From Ariolimax columbianus (taxonomy: Eukaryota > Mollusca > Gastropoda > Stylommatophora > Arionidae): DNA of 64,000 nucleotides. Both the position numbers and the translations under genes were made by a program. The notes under the pieces were generated by a model. That model was not told the origin of the DNA. It did not search any database and saw nothing but the letters and a program-made list of their open reading frames with translations. The stretch covers positions 36,024,210-36,088,209 of the forward strand of contig JAVGWX010000011.1 of NCBI GenBank assembly GCA_036924085.1. Reading direction: 5' to 3'. Shown here in pieces: positions 46,735 through 58,329 of this stretch. Position 1 is the stretch's first letter, and every line of letters begins with the position of its first letter.

Positions 46735-46990
46735 TCGTATTGAACAAGAGGACACGACCACAAATTATTTAAAGAAACGTTGACATTAGATATTAGAAAA
46801 TATTTTCTTGTTGTCAGATAGTGGTGAATGCTTGGAATGCATTGCCACAGGAAATAGTGGGGACAGGGTCAGCTAATGCATTCAAGAATAAATTGAACGC
46901 ACATAGTAACTTTTAAATCAAGTTGAGAAGAAGAGGCTAGTTGTATGCAAATTGTGCAGTCTTCTAAACCAGTATAAAAAAGTTAAGTTG
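46735..46990 (+). pseudogene. CR1-type LINE 3' end relic
   Basis: AACAAGAGGACACGACCACA, then GTGGTGAATGCTTGGAATGC and ATTGCCACAGGAAATAGTGG, the TRGH and VVNAWNALPQE regions in broken frame. It ends in AGTTAAGTTGAAGTTAAG, a simple repeat seen at the end of other copies. Confidence 0.78.
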
Positions 46991-48050
46991 AAGTTAAGTT
47001 GCGTCATTCATCGATATTCCCATCTATGTCTATGTCAGTCGTTGGTCAACTCTTTCTCTCTTCCCTTTTGCCTTTGTTAGTACTTCTCCATTCTCATGTA
47101 ATACCGTTTCCGCTGTTTTATTCATTCAGCGAGAATGGTTGGTTGAAAGAGGTTCTATCAGTTATTTGTCTCGTATTCTGACTCATACACAAATGGGATA
47201 ACGATTTTTATGAACTTTCTGACACGCCATCATGGAAGCTATTGGTCCTGGAAATTAAGCGGGAAATGATGACGTAACAATCAGTTTCACACTACTCGTA
47301 TAATGTCGCAGATAATTAGTACTGTTGCCTGTCTGAATATCGTAGTCTGCTTGTGGGCGGCAAAGAGTAACAGGGAGTGAGAGAAAATGACGTGTTGTGC
47401 TCAGTTAAGTTCATCACGTCAACAAATTGTTGCGGAAGCCACACAGAGAAACTGCATTACTTGGTTTGGCATGTGCTTCCTGTCGGGAAATCAACAAAGT
47501 GGCGGTAACATACTCCACAGATAACAACAAAGAGACCAGAAAAGTTGCAAGTTGTGATACTGTGACTAATAATTATCACCATGATGTGTCTTGCTGAATG
47601 ACGCAGACACGAGTCGGCAAACATTTATTTTTGTAATGAGCCAAACAGTAAATATTTTAGACTGCGGACTAAGAGTCACACTCCAGAATATTTATGCAGA
47701 TAAACTTATCTAAAGAAATCAGAAGAAGACTGGCCATGGCAACGCCACATGGCGCAACAACGGCCACATTTGACAAAACATGACAAGATAAGTCAGAATC
47801 TTATCTGTAAGGCTTCAGATGGTTTGAAATCAGAGTTTTCTTTTTCCTAGACGAGCTGCCTTCCTAGGCTTTCGAGCCCATCTGCCCAAAACTACTGGTT
47901 TTAAGGCCTCAGTGACTCGCCTTCCGCCCCTTCTCCTGTTAGTCAAAACAGCTCTGCCGCGGGACAGCCAGGAGTTCGACTTTGTTGTCAGAGGCTAAAT
48001 GAGACGCACGCATTGGGATCATTTAGTTGGTGTTTAGAGTTCATCCTCAA
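46990..48050. other. Intergenic DNA, possible old SINE at 47850-48010
   Basis: No coding motif. The GC-richer part 47850-48010 (TTCGAGCCCATCTG, GTTCGACTTTG) has B-box-like strings but no second copy in the window. Confidence 0.4.
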
Positions 48051-48054
48051 CCCC

Positions 48055-48255
48055 ACCCCCGGCTATAACAACATTTAGCACGAAGGTATAGTACCAGGCA
48101 AAAGAGGCAGAGGTATACCGAGAAGACGATTGTACCAAGATATCCAGGAATGCCTGGGTTAGGCTGTGGCAGAGGCTAGAGTTTTGGGAAAGAAAAGAGT
48201 TTCTTTCGGTCAGGTTGTGATGGGAGCTACGTTCTTCAAAGGACATACTACATGA
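48055..48255 (+). pseudogene. RTE-like LINE extreme C-terminal relic
   Basis: Reads VPGKRGRGIPRRRLYQDIQE, a stop, VLGKKRVSFGQVVMGATFFK and GHTT. It is the same terminus as the element at 62183-62422 (VTGKRGSGRRRRRWTQDIKE ... VSFRQAVMRATFCKGHAT). Confidence 0.8.
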
Positions 48256-48594
48256 TGATTAAAAACATCAAAAATACACAAAAACAGCGAAGGATCGTGG
48301 AATTTTCTTAAGCTTAGATTTTAGTTGACGGTAAGGAAAGTGTACGGTCAAGAAAGTTGATTGAAGTGGGCGCCACGTATGAAAAGTTTGAAGAGCACTG
48401 ATCGACATCCTTGGGCAGAATGCAGACGATATGATAGCTTGAGGTGGTTCCTTTGTCCCAGGGTAGAAACAGCAGATGCGATAGAACGGTGTTCTCTTTC
48501 CGAAAACAGAAGAATGTTGATACTCATATGGTAGCATGGTGCTCTCTTTCCCGCTCTCTGGCTAACCTCTGCAGATGAAAAACAAAAAACACAT

Positions 48595-49200
48595 TTTACA
48601 TAATAATATTACAATGTATATAACTACGTCTGGGCAAAACACATCTGACCAAATAATATGACAATGTTTATGGCTACTATTTGGTAGAATACATCTGGCA
48701 TAATAATATGGCAATGTTTATGGTTACGTCAAAGCAAAACACATCTGGCATAATAATATGGCAATGTTTATGATTACGTCCAGACAAAACACATCTGGCA
48801 TAATAATAAGGCAATGTTTATGGTTACGTCCAGGCAAAACACATCTGGCATTATAACGTGGCAATGTTTATGGTTACGTCCAGGCAAAACACGTATGGCA
48901 TAATAACGTGGAAATGCTTGTGGCTACTTTTGGGTAAAAAACTGCATATACAATGATATGACAATAGTTGTGGCTACTTCTGAGTAAAAGTCATCTGACA
49001 TAATAATATCAATATATTTATGGCTACGTCTGTGTAAAAGACATATAATATAATAATGTAATCATTATTGTGGCTACGTCTGGGTAACGGACATCCAACA
49101 TAATAATATTACCATTATTGTGGCTACGTCTGGGTAACGGACATCCAACATAATAATATGATCATTTTTGAGGCTACGTCTGGATAAAAGACACCTGATA
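48595..49200. repeat. About 60-bp divergent repeats, about 10 copies
   Basis: Units share CATCTGGCATAATAATATGG and CAATGTTTATGGTTACGTC, diverging progressively to the right and grading into the 50-bp array (ATAATATGACAAT...TTGTTGCTACTTTTTGGTAA). Confidence 0.9.
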
Positions 49201-50330
49201 TAATATGACAATCTTTGTTGCTACTTTTTGGTAAGCGGCAGCAGGTATAATCATATGACAATCATTGTTGCTACTTTTTGGTAAGCGGCAGCAGGTATAA
49301 TCATATGACAATCATTGTTGCTACTTGTTGGTAAGCGGCAGCAGGTATAATCATATGACAATCATTGTTGCTACTTTTTGGTAAGCGGCAGCAGGTATAA
49401 TCATATGACAATCATTGTTGCTACTTTTTGGTAAGCGGCAGCAGGTATAATCATATGACAATCATTGTTGCTACTTTTTGGTAAGCGGCAGCAGGTATAA
49501 TCATATGACAATCATTGTTGCTACTTTTTGGTAAGCGGCAGCAGGTATAATCATATGACAATCATTGTTGCTACTTTTTGGTAAGCGGCAGCAGGTATAA
49601 TCATATGACAATCATTGTTGCTACTTGTTGGTAAGCGGCAGCAGGTATAATCATATGACAATCATTGTTGCTACTTTTTGGTAAGCGGCAGCAGGTATAA
49701 TCATATGACAATCATTGTTGCTACTTTTTGGTAAGCGGCAGCAGGTATAATCATATGACAATCATTGTTGCTACTTTTTGGTAAGCGGCAGCAGGTATAA
49801 TCATATGACAATCATTGTTGCTACTTTTTGGTAAGCGCCAGCAGGTATAATCATATGACAATCATTGTTGCTACTTTTTGGTAAGCGGCAGCAGGTATAA
49901 TCATATGACAATCATTGTTGCTACTTTTTGGTAAGCGGCAGCAGGTATAATCATATGACAATCATTGTTGCTACTTTTTGGTAAGCGGCAGCAGGTATAA
50001 TCATATGACAATCATTGTTGCTACTTTTTGGTAAGCGGCAGCAGGTATAATCATATGACAATCATTGTTGCTACTTTTTGGTAAGCGGCAGCAGGTATAA
50101 TCATATGACAATCATTGTTGCTACTTTTTGGTAAGCGGCAGCAGGTATAATCATATGACAATCATTGTTGCTACTTTTTGGTAAGCGGCAGCAGGTATAA
50201 TCATATGACAATCATTGTTGCTACTTTTTGGTAAGCGGCAGCAGGTATAATCATATGACAATCATTGTTGCTACTTTTTGGTAAGCGGCAGCAGGTATAA
50301 TCATATGACAATCATTGTTGCTACTTGAAG
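49200..50330. repeat. 50-bp minisatellite, 22 nearly identical copies
   Basis: GTAAGCGGCAGCAGGTATAA and TCATATGACAATCATTGTTG in each unit, 50 bp apart from 49231 to 50281. Only a few changes: CTTGTTG for CTTTTTG in two units and GCGCCA once. Confidence 0.97.
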
Positions 50331-50384
50331 GTAGAAGAGGATCGACTACTTTAGGAAGGAATTAGTAACATTTGTCTAGGGACT

Positions 50385-51250
50385 CTCTTTGTAGAACCAA
50401 GACACAAGAAAACAGCGTCAAATTAAATGTCGCTGACAGGTACTTGGACATAGCGATACACCCAAGTACGTAGGCATTGTAATGAACCGCACATTATCTT
50501 ACAAGGCCCACTACAATACGATAAAACAAAAAGTCAGTGCAAGAAATCATATAATTCGCAAGCTGACAAACACTGAGTTGAATCCTCAACCGTGCTCCAC
50601 ACGTCAGTCCTTGCATTATGTCGCAGTATGGAATGTATCTACATACACGAAGCAGATCGATATGGCGGTAAATGAGACATGCCGAATTGTAATAGTATGT
50701 CTTAAACCGACACCAACGGAAAAGGAATAAGCAATCGCTGGTATCGTATCTCCGGATATTAGAAGGAATGTCGCATGTGAAGTTCAGAGACAAAAGCGGT
50801 CATGTGACCAGAGACACCCTCTTTTTGGACATACAGCAGAACGAAAACGACTGAAATCAAGGACACGTTTTCTGCTGAGTATACAGCCATCAGAACAGAA
50901 CCACGAGGAGAGAATCCGCATAGAAAAGTGCCGCCAAAAGAACGCTGAAGGTTGGATGAAGATTAAAGAAAAACTTGCACCAGGACATGATTTGCTATAT
51001 ACTAAGTAGAGATCTCTGAACAAGTTAGGAACAGGTGTGTCCAGATGTGGGTCTGACGTAAAAAAGTGGGGATATGTAGACGAGGAATAATGTGGGGCCA
51101 TGCATGACCCGGAACACCTGAGTGCATGTCCTAGGATGCAGGAATCCTTTACAGTGGAGGACCTGATGGCGACATATGAAAGAGCATTGACGGTAGCTGG
51201 TTTTTGGACGAAGACTATATGCGAGGTTACGGGATACGGAGAGTCAGTAA
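50385..51250 (+). pseudogene. Jockey-like LINE RT C-terminal relic
   Basis: Reads KYVGIVMNRTLSYKAHYNTI, KQKVSARNHIIRKLTNTELN, DMAVNETCRIVIVCLKPTPT, then GIVSPDIRRNVACEVQRQ, HPLFGHTAERKRLKSRTRFL, SLNKLGTGVSRCGSDVKKWG and ACPRMQESFTVEDLMATYER, ALTVAGFW. It is the complete jockey-type C-terminus (LDRTLSYKxH...ARNNIIRKLTGT...NETCRIITGCLKPT...RCGxNLKKWG...EDL..AT..A..VAEFW), with a few stops. It begins shortly after the 50-bp array. Confidence 0.9.
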
Positions 51251-51535
51251 GGAAGAGCCTCTCTCTTCATGGCGTCCTCCTAGAAGATCACTGCTTTTGT
51301 CTGGTGCATTCTAAATCTGTTAACTTCAACTGTCCACTATTGTTTTAATTAAAGCGATATGCAATGTGATATTCATAAAATATTTTAATTAACTCAATTA
51401 CGATTTCATTACTTTTCTTACTTATTAATTCATAGCTTTTTTCATAGGACACATCTTTGCGGGTTTTCTGCCTTGTTGAAATAATACTTTGATACATGTT
51501 TCTGTCCACGCTACAAGGGTTTCTTCTCTTTCTTC
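51250..51535. other. AT-rich intergenic DNA
   Basis: No feature recognised; follows the jockey-like relic and may include its 3' UTR. Confidence 0.4.
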
Positions 51536-51539
51536 TTGT

Positions 51540-51840
51540 TATGTTTCTTCTTTATCTTCTTCTTCCTCTTCTTCTTCTTCTTTCTTTTCTTCTTCCTCGG
51601 TGTATGTTCTGAAACAGAGGTTTGTGATGTTTTGTCGTAGTTTACAGCGAGGCTGCCACATGTGCGCCTTTCTGCCCAACACAAACGTTTTCAACACGGC
51701 TTTTTTTTGGTACCTGGTTTGTCTTCCCTCTTCGATCCATACTCGCTTAGCCAGATTGCATGGTTGCAGTCTGTTTCCAGGGCCGCCATCGGAATAGGAA
51801 ACTGGTTAGTTATGGGTCACTGACCTTGAAGCAAGCAGCC
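51540..51840 (-). mobile_element. SINE family B, degenerate full-length copy
   Basis: A TTC-rich stretch (GAA tail complement) is followed by TTTTGTCGTAGTTTACAGCG, TGCGCCTTTCTGCCCAACAC and CTCTTCGATCCATACTCGCT, the reverse complement of family B in order, ending near TTAGTTATGGGTCACTGACC. Confidence 0.75.
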
Positions 51841-51879
51841 AGCTATGAGTTTCTGGCTTCAGTCTGCTCGTTTACTTCC

Positions 51880-52120
51880 TCCTTCCCTCTTGGTCCCCCG
51901 TCTCTCCCTTCTTGTCCCTCCTGCTTCCCTTTCTCCTTCTTATTCTTCTCCTTACGCTTTTATTACCCCTTCTCCTCATTTGTCTCCCCTCCACGCCTCT
52001 TTTTTCTTCTTCTTCTACTCCTCGTCCCATCCTTTTTCCCCTTCATATTTTTTCTGCTCCTTCTTCCTCCTCCTCTTCTGTTACTCATTACACAAGCCAC
52101 TTTTTTTCGTTTACTATCAT
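51880..52120. repeat. TC-rich low-complexity tract
   Basis: Polypyrimidine-rich plus strand; several overlapping Ser/Phe/Leu-rich open frames are compositional artefacts. Confidence 0.9.
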
Positions 52121-52129
52121 TACGCTAAT

Positions 52130-52910
52130 AAACTTCCATTCAAAAATACAAAAGAGACTTCCACTAAATCGGTGTATGAAAACCCAAGAGTTGGAAAGCA
52201 TTCTACACTACCAACATTTGACCCATACCCCCCACAGGATGATATCCTCGGATCGCCCTAAGGTCAAGCTCCGTCAAGCTTAACCTTCTAGCTCTCCTCC
52301 TCAAACGGTAAAAGTCCGCCAACCGTGCGCTCAATAGCCTCTTAATGAGCATTAAGTGCGCATAGTCTCAATAGAAGGGCGTGGAGCAGCCACTTCAGTT
52401 GGACCCTGCCCAGGAAGCCTATAGAATATCATCCTTACGCTCTGGAAAAGGTCACTACAGTAGCCCCTTTGTTCCACGCGATGGAGTTTCCAGCCTCAAG
52501 CACAACCCTCCTCATGTTAACACATGCGCGGGAAAGACAATGAAGTTATTCTTCCATCTACAATAAGGACCCTATCGACCGACTCCAGTTGTGTTTATTT
52601 AGGCTGCACTGAAGAGAACCTGGCGGAGCAGTTAAGATTCCGTTCACTGGAGATACACGCCCGAGTCCTAGTAAGGCTTAGGTTGTTTTTTTTAAAAATT
52701 TTCTGCGTTGAGGTTAAGGGAACGCCGACTTCCAACTGCACTGCGATTGCCTGGAACAGTGGTCTTTATTTACAAGGACTTTAAATTCCAACTGAGGACC
52801 ATTTTGCGATGGGTAAAACATACCTTGTGAGAAACAATGATATATATTCACGTATAGTTATTTCGCCGCTACGCGCATTTTCTTAGAGTGAAAACAAAAT
52901 TATCGGTATA
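52130..52910. other. Intergenic DNA without recognised feature
   Basis: Two short open frames (52381-52566, 52524-52784) show no family signature. Confidence 0.4.
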
Positions 52911-52914
52911 AAAA

Positions 52915-53710
52915 GCTGAGGCCTAGTACAGTTAAGTCTCTAACTGAGGCTAGATTAGTCCAGTCTCTAACTGAGATCTAGTACAGTCATGTCTCTAACT
53001 GAGGCTAGATTAGTCAAGTCTCTAACTGAGATCTAGTACAGTCAAGTCTCTAACTGAAGCTAGATTAGTCACGTCTCTGAGATCTAGTACCGTCACCTCT
53101 AACTGAGATCTAGTGCAGTCAAGTCTCTAACTGAGGAGTCAAGTCTCTAATTTAGATCTAGCACAGTCAAGTCTCTAACTGAGGCTAGATTAGTCAATTC
53201 TCTGAGATCTAGTACCGTCGTCTCTGAGGCCTAGTACAGTCAAGTCTCTAACTGAGGCCAAGTACAATCAATTCTCTAACTGAGGCCTAGTACAGTCAAA
53301 TCTCTAACTGTGGCTAGATTAGTCAAGTCTCTAACTGAGATCTAGTACCGTCGTCTCTAACTGTGGCCTAGTACTGTCAAGTCTCTAACTGTGGCCTAGT
53401 ACGGTCAAGTCTCCTACTGAGATCTAGTACAGTCAAGTCTCTGAGGTCTAGTACAGTCAAGTCTCTAACTGGTGCCTAGTATGGTCATTTCTAACTGAGG
53501 TCTAGTACAATAAAGTCTCTAACTGAGATCTAGAACAGAAGTCTCTAATTCAGGCCTAGTACAGTCAATCCTCTTACGTAGACCAAGTACGGTCGTCTCT
53601 AACTGAGGCATACTACAACCAAGCCTCTAGCTGAGGCCTAGCACACTCACTCTTCTAGCTGAAGCCAAGTGCAGTTGTTTCTGAAACCTTTTCTAGTCAA
53701 GTCTTTAGCT
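52915..53710. repeat. About 28-bp minisatellite, about 27 variable copies
   Basis: Units of GTCTCTAACTGAGGCCTAGT plus ACAGTCAA with frequent partial deletions and ATCTAG/GCTAGA subtypes. More diverged than the other large arrays, so older. Confidence 0.94.
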
Positions 53711-53989
53711 TCAGTCTGCAATATCTACTGTGCGACTATGTTGATCTTTAGTTACGTTTTGCTTTACTAAATCCCGTAACAAAAACCTTTTATTGCGCGG
53801 AACAGGGTCATGACATTGTTAATTCTTGAAATACACGCAAGGTTCAAATTTAGATTGACAAGAGAAAAGTCACCAATGATTCGACCACAACAAGCCTTCA
53901 TCTTTTCATCGTTTCAGAGTCCCAATCCTCGTTTAGGAAGGTACATAATGGCTGGATATGGCATGAGTGATGACTGCTGTATTGTTCAT

Positions 53990-54250
53990 GCATCAACGCA
54001 GATTCATATTGGCCAAAACACAACTACACGGTCATTCTAACAGACCGTAGGAGCGTAGCCAAAGCCATCTGAAACCCCAAACAAGATATACTTTGTCACG
54101 GAATAAAATACAACATTGGATTACTGTTTCAAAAAACAGATCTAGTACTACATTGGATTCCGTCCCACTGTAGGATTCTTGGAAACGAAAAAAAACAGAT
54201 AATGCCGAAAGTGACGGCATGCAGACCCACCATCCACACAGCTATAAAGA
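53990..54250 (+). pseudogene. LINE RNase H fragment
   Basis: With frame shifts reads TDRRSVAKAI, NPKQDILCHGIKYNIGLLFQ, KTDLVLHWIPSHCRILGNEK, the RNase H SxxVxxAI...WIPSHCxIxGNExAD region of I/jockey-type LINEs. Followed by SINE family B. Confidence 0.72.
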
Positions 54251-54299
54251 AGCAAACGGTCCATGAGAACTGAACAGAAAGACCAGCACAAAGAATACA

Positions 54300-54515
54300 A
54301 TCCAGAACCTGCCGAAGACGGATATGCCTGACCGAAGGGTGCAAATATCGCAGCCAAGCTGTAAACTAGCGATACAACGCATTCCGTTGTCTGGACTACA
54401 TCCTACTACTTGCAACTTGCAAAGCCCTGTTCGGGGCTTGGTAGCGGAAGATTGAGAATGAATGCAGAAGAAGACGAAGAAGAAGAAGAAGAAGAAGAAG
54501 AAGAAGAAAAAGGAG
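54300..54515 (+). mobile_element. SINE family B, 3' half with (GAA)n tail
   Basis: CTGCCGAAGACGGATATGCC to GATTGAGAATGAATGCAG, then (GAA)n to about 54510. Compare 38490-38690; both start at the same internal position, suggesting a shorter subfamily or a recurrent break. Confidence 0.83.
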
Positions 54516-54780
54516 CCATAACAAAATGACAGCAAAGACACACTTGACAGAGATGGGCAGACAAAGATCTTCGATTCTGAACGGGACATTGCAGACTCAA
54601 GGCCTACCTCCAGAAAATGGGCCTCGGAGACGTCGCCACGTACGATTGTGGAGCATCCAAGCAAATACCAGAACATTTCCCACGTATACAGAGAGGCAGT
54701 CTGGCCTGGGCAGGTGACCTTGTTCAAATAGCTGTGGGTGATCGACAAAGACCTGAAACAAGGTCTCCTTGATGAACTTC
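54515..54780 (+). pseudogene. I-like LINE C-terminal relic
   Basis: VEHPSKYQNISHVYREAVWP then GQVTLFK, stop, LWVIDKDL. It resembles EHLLxxCPxYxxxRxxVWP...TxxxKLWGxxxDL. Probably the same element as 53990-54250, split by the SINE. Confidence 0.65.
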
Positions 54781-54784
54781 ACTG

Positions 54785-55137
54785 GGCTAGAAGCACAGCA
54801 TCAGTTGGTTGAAGAAGAAAAGATGGCTGCTCTAGAGGTCATTCTAGGAGCCCAGTGCAACAAAGGAAATAACGTAATAGCTCCTCAGACGCCATTTACG
54901 GATACACTAGATTTGATTAGGAGTGACAGTTTGAAGTCTATCACTGACCATCTGTTAAATCACGACACTAAGATAGAGAAAATATCCATTCACAAACTGC
55001 TTATCTTTAATATCGAACGAGGTTGGAACCGAATAGGTGTAAGAGAGGACAGAGCAGGATTGTGTACAACCAATGAGCTGCAAGAATAGTCAGTATCCAC
55101 ACCATTCGCAATTTACCGAGAGAAAGTGAGCACCTGT
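54785..55137 (+). pseudogene. I-like LINE (family Z) C-terminal relic, left part
   Basis: VQCNKGNNVIAPQTPFTDTL, DLIRSDSLKSITDHLLNHDT and IRNLPRESEHL. It matches the minus-strand neighbour (NERADILASQAPIMGTLVMY, RSDILKSINDRLLDEDTAID, RHLMRETEYL) of the same family. It breaks at about 55137 and resumes at about 56005. Confidence 0.8.
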
Positions 55138-56004
55138 TTCTGTTTCTAAGAATCGACGTCACTGCACTCCGGGCATGCCCATAGGTACTCAGTCTCTCTC
55201 ATCAAATGGCGTAAGGTATGGATGCTGATGGTCCCTGTAGCTCGCTGGTTGTTCCCGCTCCTGCGCCGTCCTCTCATGCGCCCCACTCCGCTCGATTCTC
55301 GTTTAATGTCGAAACTTTGCAGTCTGTGGATTGCTGCTTCATCTATTGCGGTGTCCTCATCCAACAGGCGGTCATTGATTGATTTCAAAATGTCACTTCT
55401 ATACATCACTAATGTGCCCATGATAGGAGCTTGTGAAGCCAAGATGTCAGCTCTTTCATTGCCCTGAACCCGGCATGAGCAGGGCAGTAGATCCAGGTCA
55501 GCGTCTGGCGGTTTGAGGCCTCAACAGCCGCTATCCACTAGTACCTAAGCCATCCTTCTGTACTTTCTAAAGTACGGCATGCGCGTCTGTCATAATGACT
55601 GCCTTTGTTATAGAAGTCTCAGATATCCATTGCAGTGCTGAGGTCACTGCTTCCGTCTCCTTTCTCAAAGTGGAGGTTGTTGACATGTACGCCCTACTGC
55701 GCTCAGCAACGACCTCTCCACTCACTCTAGTCGAGACACCCCAGCCTGATGTCCCACTGCGCATGACTGATCCGTCGGTGAATATGACAGATTCACTCTT
55801 CTGGGTGTTCTCAGTTATCAGCTGACTTACCTCGTGCTCTGCTCTCCCGTTGCTCCGTTCTCTGCATTCATTGCCTATGGTTATGATGACTCTTTGGTAC
55901 TCTGTCATTCTATTACCAGTGTGGACCCATTCTTCTCCTTTGGCTATCGTCTCAGCTGGAGTGACGTGTCCTATTGTTGTCTCAGCCTGCGCACCTAAGG
56001 GTAT
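55138..56004 (-). mobile_element. I-like LINE (family Z), 5' truncated, inserted in a copy of its own family
   Basis: The minus strand reads VTPAETIAKGEEWVHTGNR, SESVIFTDGSVMRSGTSGWG (RNase H first Asp), TEAVTSALQWISETSITKAV, a degenerate middle with VQGNERADILASQAPI, and RETEYLWACPECSDVDS, stop. A GAAACAGAAACAG tail lies at the left border. GCACCT occurs on both borders (about 55121-55137 and about 56002-56008). The frame has at least one stop and one shift. Confidence 0.78.
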
Positions 56005-56060
56005 GTGCAGAGTGCAGTGACGTCGATTCTTATAAACAGAACAGAAACGTTTATCGACAA
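56005..56060 (+). pseudogene. I-like LINE (family Z), resumed right part
   Basis: HLRVCAECSDVDSYKQNRN on plus continues the ESEHL break of 54785-55137 and matches the ACPECSDVDS end of the inserted copy. Confidence 0.72.
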
Positions 56061-56319
56061 CGACAAACTAAACGATCAAATGAAAACATCACATTATGAT
56101 TAATGAATATTCGTGTCAAAGATAACGCAATTACTGAACACAGATATTCATCAAATACAATTTTCTCTGTTTTCATTTTTGGAAATATTATGTTGTTGCT
56201 TTTTGATTGGTTTGTTAAACAAATGACTTGATTTAAGCCCTGTAGACCTTTACATTGTAGTTACGCCACTGCGCTTTGTCTTTCATTACGAAATAGTCAA
56301 TTCTTTCCTTTCATCGTAT

Positions 56320-56858
56320 AATTAGTCAGGCCGACCGACCCTTTTATTGTACAATTAGTCAATCCGACCGACCCTTCCATTCTACAATTAGTCAGACCAA
56401 CCCTTCCATCGTACAATTAGTCAGACCGACACTTCCATCGTACAATTAGTCAGACCGACACTTCCATCGTACAATTAGTCAGCCGACTCTTCCATCGTAC
56501 AATTAGTCAGACCGACACTTCCATCGTACAATTAGTCAGACGAACCCTTCCATCGTACAATTAGTCAGCCGACTCTTCCATCGTACAATTAGTCAGACCA
56601 ACCCTTCCATCGTACAATTAGTCAGCCGACTCTTCCATCGTACCATTAGCCAGGCCGACCCTTCCATCGTACAATTAGTCAGACCGACACTTCCATCGTA
56701 CAATTAGTCAGACGAACCCTTCCATCGTACAATTAGTCAGCCGACTCTTCCATCGTACAATTAGTCAGACCAACCCTTCCATCGTACAATTAGTCAGCCG
56801 ACTCTTCCATCGTACCATTAGCCAGGCCGACCCTTCCATCGTACAATTAGTCAGACCC
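56320..56858. repeat. About 28-bp minisatellite, about 19 copies, with a 172-bp higher-order repeat
   Basis: Monomer CTTCCATCGTACAATTAGTC plus AGACCGAC variants. A block of six monomers at 56511-56682 is repeated, identically as far as I can read, at 56683-56854. Confidence 0.95.
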
Positions 56859-57129
56859 GCGTGCAGGGAAGCAAAGGAAGGACAACACTATTATGTGATT
56901 CTTTAAACATACATTAACCCCACTGCCTTGTCGGTTAGCGTGGTAATGCTGAAGGCTACAAGAGTAAACCTGGACTATAAAATCCGAATGGATGGACCCT
57001 AAGACAGTCGATGGATTTGCATGTTTATTACCATTCTTTCTGGGCTCCAAACGTACAGACTTCGTCTCTCCTTCGGAGCAAGATAGCAGGGTTGAGAAGG
57101 GGGGATGGGCAGTGCAAAATGGGCAGGGC

Positions 57130-57965
57130 ACTGTTTCACCTGACCCCGACTAATATGTCTAATCACTATGTTTCACCTGTCCCTGACTAACATGTCTAAT
57201 CACTATGTTTCACCTGACCCTGACTAACATGTCTAATCACAATAATTCACCTGACCTTGACTAACATGTCTAATCACTATGATTCACCTGACCTTGACTA
57301 ACATGTCTGATCAGTATGTTTTGCCTGACCCTGACTAACATGTCTGATCAGTATGTTTTACCTGACCCTGACTAACATGTCTGATCAGTGTGTTTTACCT
57401 GACCCTGACTAACATGTCTGCTCAGTATGTTTTCCCTGACCCCGACTAATATGTCTGATCAGTATGTTTTGCAAGACCCTGACTAACATGTCTGATCAGT
57501 ATGTTTTGCAAGACCCTGACTAACATGTCTGATCAGTATGTTTTCCCTGACCCTGAATAACATGTCTGATCAGTATGTTTTGCCTGACCCTGACTAACAT
57601 GTCTGATCAGTATGTTTTACCTGACCATGACTAACATGCCCGATCAGTATATTTTGCTTGACCCTGACTTACATGTCTGATCAGTATGTTTTAACTGACC
57701 ATGACTAATATGCCCGATCAGTTTATTTTGCTTGACCCTGACTAACATGTCTGACCAGTATGATTCGCCTGACCCTGACTTACATGTCTGACCAGTATGA
57801 TTCGCCTGACCCTGACTTACATGTCTGACCAGTATGATTCGCCTGACCCTGACTTACATGTCTGACTAGTATGATTCGCCTGACCCTGACTAACATGTCT
57901 GACCAGTATGATTCGCCTGACCCTGACTAACATGTCTGACCAGTATGATTCGCCTGACCAGACAG
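57130..57965 (+). repeat. 37-bp minisatellite, about 22 copies (element M tail type)
   Basis: Units contain CTGACCCTGACTAACATGTC and TGATCAGTATGTTTTGC. The same unit occurs singly at the ends of element M (21560, 22730), and in arrays at 30715 and (inverted) 60222. Confidence 0.95.
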
Positions 57966-58109
57966 TAGTTTCCTCCTCCCTATATCTCTTTATATAATAG
58001 CCAAAACTTCACCAACATTTCATCGTAACAAAATATCCACTTCCTCGCAGAAAATTTACAAGGGGTTGCAAAACCGACTTTACTGCAGCATTTGTGCTTA
58101 GTCTCTTTC

Positions 58110-58320
58110 ACTGCTGAAAGTGTCGGCGACAAAACACAAACTCCGTAGCTCCGCGGCTGCTCTGGCATGTCCTCGTAACTTTGTCAGGTACCTATTTACA
58201 GAAGGCCGACTGAGATACACGGTCATATGAAAATCCACGGCATACCCGATCTGTCAAATCGAAGATCGACGTGATGTGAACCCACTACGTTGAGTTTGTA
58301 AGCTAAGCGCACAACTCCAT
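58110..58320 (-). mobile_element. Possible tRNA-derived SINE related to family C
   Basis: Shares ACAAACTCCGTAGCTCC with 15450-15480 (CACGAACTCCGTAGCTCC). GTGGGTTCACATCACG on the minus strand is B-box-like. A box not clear. Confidence 0.5.
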
Positions 58321-58329
58321 TGACCACAA

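Noticed and set aside
51489..52283. Overlapping Ser/Phe/Leu-rich frames, possible secreted or membrane proteins
   Set aside because: Polypyrimidine-tract artefacts next to the GAA/TTC tail of a SINE copy.
57130..57965. TGATCA-rich array as a regulatory or origin element
   Set aside because: The unit is part of a dispersed element (element M) and no positional evidence supports a regulatory role.
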